In this document: positions 60,332 through 64,000 of the stretch, one piece after another
How positions within the stretch are numbered: the first letter of the stretch is position 1
Layout: every line of letters starts with the position of its first letter
Assembly: GCA_963738325.1 (NCBI GenBank)
Contig: CAVTWD010000014.1
Coordinates: 18,566-82,565 of the forward strand
DNA length: 64,000 nt
Reading direction: 5' to 3'
Source: CAVTWD01 sp963738325
GTDB lineage: Bacteria; Actinomycetota; Acidimicrobiia; Acidimicrobiales; Ilumatobacteraceae
Translations under genes and position numbers: made by a program
Notes under the pieces: model-generated
What the model was told of the DNA's origin: nothing
Databases searched by the model: none
The model's input: the letters and a program-made list of their open reading frames with translations, nothing else

Positions 60332-61625
60332 GGCCCCACCCGTCGCCGCGCGCTCTCGGCGTGAGCCTCGAGTCCCTCGGCCTCGGCGAGAGCCACGAGA
60401 TGAGGGGCGAGGGCGGTGATGCCATCCTGGTCGGTGGCGATGACGTGGACGTGCTTGGTGAAGTCGGCGACGGTGAGGGCCTGGCCGAAGCGAGCGGAAC
60501 CGTGGGTGGGGAGGACGTGCGAAGGGCCGGCCAGGTAGTCGCCGAGCGACGCCGGGGCCCACGGCCCGAGGAACACCGCGCCTGCGTTGCGCACGAGGAG
60601 CACCAGTTCCTCCGCCCTTTCCACCATGAGCTCGAGATGCTCCGGGGCGATGGCGTTGGCGACCGCCAATGCGTGCTCGGGTGAGTCCACGAGCACCGCA
60701 TGACCTCCCGCTTCCAGGGTCGCGGTGATGTCAGCCCGGCGGGCCGAGCGGCCGACGTAGGTCGCCACTGCGTCGGTGACCTCCTTGGCCACGACCTCGT
60801 CCCAGGTGATGAGCCAGGCCAGCCCGTCGGGACCGTGCTCGGCTTGGACCACGACGTCGATGGCGGCCAGGTCGGCCGGCACGCTGCGGTCGGCCACCAC
60901 CACGACCTCGCTCGGGCCCGCGAACGCGCTCGGCACCCCCACGCGCCCCTCGCCGGCGACGAGACGCTTGGCGACGGCCACGTAGATGTTGCCCGGTCCG
61001 ACGATCACGTCGACCGGCCGGATCGTCTCGGTGCCGTACGCCAGCGCCGCCGACGGCTTGGGCCCCTCCGATCCGGTACACCTCGTCGACACCGGCGATG
61101 GCCGCTGCCGCGAGCGTCGCATCGGCCGGCCACCCGGTCGTGCGATCAGGGGGCACGACGAGCACCACCTCGTCGACACCGGCCACCGCGCGGGGACGGC
61201 CGTCATGAGCACGGTCGAGGGGTAGACCGCCCGTCCGCCGGGCACGTAGCAGCCGGCCCGGGCGACGGGAACGCTGACGGTCTGGACGGTGACCGCGGCG
61301 TGCTCGTGGACGGCCGGCGGCAGAACCTGGGCCCGGTGGAAGCCCTCGATCGACGCGCGGCCGCGACCTCGAGCGCGCTCCTCAGGGCCCGGGGGACGCG
61401 GCCGAGGGCGTCGTGTAGTGCGCTCTCGGGCACGCGCAGCTCGCCGAGCTCGACGCCGTCGAAACGAGCCGTCAGCCGCCGCAGGGCACCGTCGCCGCCT
61501 GCACGAACCTCTTCCAGGATGGCCGCCACCTCCGCCACCGGCGTGCCCGACGGTGCCGCCGGGCGCGGCAAGCCCTCGACGCCGTCACGCCAGGGCCGGC
61601 CCCGCAGGTCGAGAAGGGTGAGCAT
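60328..61625 (-). CDS. hisD: histidinol dehydrogenase (three frameshifts)
   Basis: This zinc enzyme performs the last two oxidations of histidine synthesis. From ATG 61625, MLTLLDLRGRPWRDGVEGLP and VAEVAAILEEVRAGGDGALR are in one frame. Near 61350-61356 it moves to a second (IEGFHRAQVLPPAV; GGRAVYPSTVLMTAVPAR). Near 61185-61192 it moves to a third (GVDEVVLVVPPD; VDEVYRIGGAQAV). Near 61046-61053 it returns to the second (AALAYGTETIRPVDVIVGPG, to the end). Zinc and active-site motifs are present (VQAEHGPDG; PSHVLPTHGSARF). After correction it is about 432 residues. A TAGCCT lies ten bases before the ATG. Confidence 0.92.
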
Positions 61626-61635
61626 GGCACCGGGG

Positions 61636-61641
61636 AGGCTA
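61636..61641 (-). promoter_or_regulatory. -10 element of the hisDCBHAF operon
   Basis: TAGCCT on the minus strand stands ten bases before the hisD ATG 61625, divergent from the small coiled-coil gene. Confidence 0.4.
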
Positions 61642-61702
61642 CCGGCCGGGTGTCGCGCCCCCGGGTCGATTGGCGCGAGAGGGCTGGCAGACTCTGGAGC
61701 GC

Positions 61703-61894
61703 ATGGCGAACGACGCGGCCGAGCTCTCCTCGCTCCTCACCACCCTGGCCGAGGTCGAGCGTCGGCTGGCCGCCGTCGCGGGCCGGCACCAAGGCGCTGA
61801 CCACGAGGACGTGCTGGCCGCGCTGTACGAAGCCGAGCGCAGCCTCCGCGCCACGCAACGCCAGATCGAGCGGGCGGAGAAGCTGAGCAGCTAG
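61703..61894 (+). CDS. small coiled-coil protein
   Basis: From ATG 61703 (GGAG just upstream) a 63-residue, almost fully helical protein is encoded: MANDAAELSSLLTTLAEVER, then RLAAVAG, and VLAALYEAERSLRATQRQIE ending KLSS. An ATG at 61670 would add 11 residues. The pattern is two short amphipathic helices. I do not recognise a family; small proteins of this sort sit near his operons in some Actinobacteria. The stop is directly followed by the 158-bp inverted-repeat element. Confidence 0.6.
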   Translation: MANDAAELSSLLTTLAEVERRLAAVAGRHQGADHEDVLAALYEAERSLRATQRQIERAEKLSS

Positions 61895-62052
61895 TGCCGT
61901 GACCGGTGACTGAGGCCCGGCCCGCCGAGCCAGGGTTGATGCCGGCAAGGCGCGACGAGGAAGCAATAGTCGCAGCACTATTGCGACGAGGCGCAACGCA
62001 GTCGGCGCCGGCACTGGCCGGCGCAACGGGGCGAACGTTGCCGGTCACGGCA
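61895..62052. repeat. 158-bp element with 12-bp terminal inverted repeats
   Basis: TGCCGTGACCGG (61895-61906) and CCGGTCACGGCA (62041-62052) are perfect inverted repeats. Near the centre is a palindrome, GCAATAGT-cgcagc-ACTATTGC (61963-61984), flanked on both sides by the direct repeat GCGACGAGG; GCCGGC blocks occur further out. There is no coding sequence. The size and nested symmetry resemble a MITE or REP-type element. It starts at the base after the stop codon of the small gene. The rest of the 344-bp gap up to the nth stop holds only two hairpins. Confidence 0.65.
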
Positions 62053-62096
62053 GTAGCGAGCGCGAGGCGGTCACGAGCGGCGTGAGACGTGTTCGG

Positions 62097-62132
62097 AAAA
62101 ACGGCGACGGCCCCGGGCGAGGGGGCCGTCGC
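62097..62132 (-). terminator. Rho-independent terminator of nth
   Basis: A perfect 11-bp stem (GCGACGGCCCC at 62104-62114 with GGGGCCGTCGC at 62122-62132, loop of seven) is followed on the minus strand by CG and TTTTT (62097-62101). It is the only classical stem-plus-T-tract terminator I see in the window and lies about 105 bases after the nth stop. Confidence 0.75.
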
Positions 62133-62170
62133 TCTGCGACACCAGGCGGCGGATCCCGGTATCGCCCTCA

Positions 62171-62193
62171 AACCAGGTGGCGGGAACCTGGTT
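62171..62193. other. 8-bp hairpin in the nth 3' region
   Basis: AACCAGGT (62171-62178) pairs with ACCTGGTT (62186-62193), loop GGCGGGA. It sits between the nth stop and its terminator and may be an accessory 3'-end structure. Confidence 0.4.
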
Positions 62194-62238
62194 GGTATGT
62201 GCCATCCTACTCAGCCACGGATCGCGCGCAACGCATCA

Positions 62239-62901
62239 TCAACAATGATGAGGGCGCGTCGGCAGCCGGCTCGATGGGCAGATGTCAGCCAAAACGCACA
62301 CCTCGCACCTCGGTGTACGGGCCAGGCACACCCTGCGGCCGTGCAGGATCATCCGGAGGCTGAAGTCGCCCCGGGCCTTCGCCGGGATCATGGCGTTCAG
62401 CTCCAGCTCGATCTTCACCGGGTCGGCTTGGTTGGTCAGGCCGAGGCGGTTCGACAAGCGGATCACGTGCGTGTCGACCGGAAGGCCCGGGAGGTCGAAG
62501 GCGACGCTGCGCACGACGTTGCCCGTCTTGCGGCCCACCCCGGGCAGTGTCACCAAGTCCTCCAACCGAGTGGGCACTTCGCCGCCGAAGCGCTCGACGA
62601 GCGCGGCGGCCATGCCGAGGATGCTGCGCGTCTTCGCCTGGTAGAAGCCGGTGGAGCGGATGATCTCCTCGACGACGCTTGGATCGGCGGCGGCCAACGC
62701 CTCGGCATCGGGGTAGCGGCGGAACAGCTCGGGCGTGACCATGTTCACCCGCACGTCGGTCGTCTGCGCGGACAGGATCGTGGCGACGAGGAGCTCGAAG
62801 GCGTCGCCGTGGTCGAGCTCGCAGACGGCGTCGGGATACTCCTCTGCGAGCCGGCGAGCGGCCTCGCGGGCCCGTCCCTTCGGCGTTCGCGGCCGTGCCA
62901 C
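62239..62901 (-). CDS. nth: endonuclease III
   Basis: This is a DNA glycosylase/AP lyase for oxidised pyrimidines in base-excision repair. It has the HhH motif with catalytic Lys (LEDLVTLPGVGRKTGNVVRS) and the catalytic Asp in LPVDTHVIRLSNRLGL. The [4Fe-4S] cluster is C-x6-C-x2-C-x5-C in CLARTPRCEVCVLADIC. It gives 220 residues from GTG 62901, which has TAGCCT eight bases upstream; the open frame beyond is antisense to mshD. Divergent from mshD with 30 bases between starts. Confidence 0.94.
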   Translation of the reverse strand: MARPRTPKGRAREAARRLAEEYPDAVCELDHGDAFELLVATILSAQTTDVRVNMVTPELFRRYPDAEALAAADPSVVEEIIRSTGFYQAKTRSILGMAAALVERFGGEVPTRLEDLVTLPGVGRKTGNVVRSVAFDLPGLPVDTHVIRLSNRLGLTNQADPVKIELELNAMIPAKARGDFSLRMILHGRRVCLARTPRCEVCVLADICPSSRLPTRPHHC

Positions 62902-62909
62902 AGCGGCGC

Positions 62910-62925
62910 AGGCTACGTCTACCCT
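62910..62925. promoter_or_regulatory. divergent -10 elements between nth and mshD
   Basis: In 30 bases between start codons, TAGCCT on the minus strand (62910-62915) ends eight bases before the nth GTG, and TACCCT on the plus strand (62920-62925) ends six bases before the mshD ATG. Both transcripts would be leaderless and the two promoters must share the same DNA face. Confidence 0.5.
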
Positions 62926-62931
62926 GCGCCT

Positions 62932-63840
62932 ATGCCCCGCCTCGAGGTCAAGCGCCACATGGACCGAGACGACATCACCGCGGTCCAAGGTCTGCTCGAC
63001 GCGGCGGAGCGAGCCGACGACCATCAGGCGCTCGGCGACCACCAGTGGCTCGATCTGGTGCAAGGAGGGCGCACCGGCTTCGCCGGGCTCGTCGTGTGGG
63101 AGGAGGGCCATCGCCATCCCGTCGCGTACGCGCAGGTGAGCCGGGGAAACGACTCCTGGGCGCTCGAGCTCGTCTTCCATCCGCACCATCGCTACGAGAT
63201 GGCGAGCATCGGGCCGCGGTTGCTCCGAGCGGCGATCGATCTCGTGGCGGCCGAAGGTGGCGGCCATGTGCACTGGTGGGTGTTCGAGCCGACGGACGCC
63301 CACGATGAGTTGGCTGCGGAGGTCGGGCTGCGCCCCGGACGCGTCCTGTTGCAGATGCGCCGCCCGCTTCCCCTCGACGCTCGCCCCGCGGTCGCCACGC
63401 GGGCCTTCGTGCCGGGAGTGGACGAACGCGCCTGGCTCCAGGTGAACAACCGTGCCTTCGCCAGCCATCCCGAGCAAGGAGGCTGGGATCTCGACACGCT
63501 GCTCGCCCGCGAGAAGGAGCCGTGGTTCGACCCATCGGGCTTCCTGCTCCACGAACGCGACGGGCGACTCGCCGCCTTCTGCTGGACCAAGGTTCACGCC
63601 GACCGCGACCCGGTGCTCGGCGAGATCTACGTGATCGCCGTCGACCCTGACTTCCACGGGCTCGGCCTCGGCCGGGCCCTGACCCTGGCTGGTCTGGAGT
63701 CGCTGGCCGCCCGCGGCGTCCCGATGGCGATGCTGTACGTAGACGCCGACAACGCGCCCGCGCTGCGCCTGTACCAGTCGCTGGGCTTCGAGGAGCACCA
63801 CACCGATCGGGCCTTCGTCGGCGACATCGCCCGCCGGTAG
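62932..63840 (+). CDS. mshD: mycothiol synthase
   Basis: It acetylates Cys-GlcN-Ins, the last step of mycothiol synthesis, the main thiol of Actinobacteria. The 302-residue protein has two GNAT folds. The degenerate N-terminal one has WALELVFHPHHRYEMASIGP. The catalytic C-terminal one has VNNRAFASHPEQGGWDLDTL, KEPWFDPSGFLL, GEIYVIAVDPDFHGLGLGRA (acetyl-CoA loop), YVDADNAPALRLYQSLGFEE. ATG 62932 has TACCCT six bases upstream and no ribosome-binding site. This gene is the clearest lineage marker in the window. Confidence 0.94.
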   Translation: MPRLEVKRHMDRDDITAVQGLLDAAERADDHQALGDHQWLDLVQGGRTGFAGLVVWEEGHRHPVAYAQVSRGNDSWALELVFHPHHRYEMASIGPRLLRAAIDLVAAEGGGHVHWWVFEPTDAHDELAAEVGLRPGRVLLQMRRPLPLDARPAVATRAFVPGVDERAWLQVNNRAFASHPEQGGWDLDTLLAREKEPWFDPSGFLLHERDGRLAAFCWTKVHADRDPVLGEIYVIAVDPDFHGLGLGRALTLAGLESLAARGVPMAMLYVDADNAPALRLYQSLGFEEHHTDRAFVGDIARR

Positions 63841-63862
63841 CGCGGCGTCGAGCGGGAAGGCT

Positions 63863-63987
63863 GGGTTCCAAAGGGGGAAGCTCCCCTTCCCCCCAACGAG
63901 TTGTTCGTGCGGAGCTCGGTCCGGCTTGGCCGGCCGAGCGGGGCTCCGAGGATGGGGGTTTCAGAGGGGGAAGGTCCCCTTCCCCCC
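63863..63987. repeat. pair of 32-base palindromic direct repeats
   Basis: Two copies (63863-63894 and 63956-63987) share GGGTT, AGGGGGAAG and TCCCCTTCCCCCC, differing at about five positions. Each folds on itself (AGGGGGAAG with CTTCCCCC), so each is a strong hairpin. Between them GGAGCTCGG and CCGAGCGGGGCTCC also can pair. They follow mshD and may be tandem terminators or the start of a repeat array cut by the window edge. Confidence 0.6.
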
Positions 63988-64000
63988 TCTGCCTCTATAC

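Noticed and set aside
62053..62238. Riboswitch in the nth 3' region
   Set aside because: The two hairpins lie downstream of nth and one is a normal terminator; nothing is encoded after them on that strand within the leader distance.

Overview
The window is 64 kb of very GC-rich, densely packed bacterial chromosome. It is almost entirely core metabolism. A mycothiol synthase (mshD), an ANTAR-domain response regulator, TANNNT -10 elements placed right in front of start codons, GTG/ATG start-stop overlaps and uvrC/rapZ/glycolysis synteny all point to Actinomycetota. The gene set suggests an Acidimicrobiia-like lineage, but that placement is inference. No prophage, IS transposase, CRISPR array or plasmid gene is visible. 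The unusual content is small-scale: domain fusions, gene remnants, palindromic repeats and compact promoters.

Layout. 0-6 kb (minus): dipeptide/oligopeptide ABC transporter dppA-B-C-D-F, with dppA and part of dppC broken by many single-base shifts. 6.2-13.3 kb (minus): uvrC, methyltransferase, coiled-coil membrane protein, rapZ, then gap-pgk-tpiA, with a coupled mini-ORF between pgk and tpiA. 13.4-22.8 kb: nadA (+), then uvrA, a DUF2332 protein, a sortase-type surface protein, uvrB, an AbiEi-like remnant and coaE (all minus). uvrA and uvrB carry LexA-type boxes. 22.8-25.3 kb (+): a NarL-type two-component pair. 25.5-32.6 kb (minus): rpsA, methyltransferase, polA, an ANTAR regulator and a DUF3068 protein. 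32.7-36.2 kb (+): DMT transporter, malQ and an MBL-fold hydrolase. 36.4-37.3 kb (minus): a hypothetical protein and tRNA-Leu(CAA). 37.5-41.9 kb (+): type II fatty-acid operon fabD-fabH-fabG-acpP-fabF, converging on fabZ and bcp (minus). 43-44.3 kb (+): argG. 44.4-55.4 kb: mostly minus tryptophan genes (hisI-trpE-ygfZ; dnaJ-like-trpC-trpB2-trpF-trpB-SDR remnant-trpA-CxxC protein), interrupted by an OmpR-type two-component pair (+). 55.5-61.6 kb: groES-like gene and hydrolase back to back, then hisD-C-B-H-A-F (minus). 61.7-64 kb: a small coiled-coil gene, a 158-bp inverted-repeat element, nth (minus) and mshD (+).

How it works together. The window encodes lower glycolysis, all three UvrABC excision-repair subunits plus DNA polymerase I and endonuclease III, most of the Trp and His pathways, the initiation and elongation core of FAS II, and mycothiol synthesis. 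trpD, trpG, hisG, hisE and an enoyl-ACP reductase are not here. Genes within operons are typically joined by 4-bp GTGA or ATGA overlaps.

Data quality. About twenty single-nucleotide frame changes fall in conserved genes (dppC, dppA, gap, polA, DUF3068, DMT, malQ, trpA, a histidine kinase and hisD). Several are in homopolymer C/G runs and many are in genes that should be essential, so most are better read as assembly indels than as real pseudogenes. Two remnants look truly degenerate: the AbiEi-like fragment before uvrB and the SDR tail between trpB and trpA.
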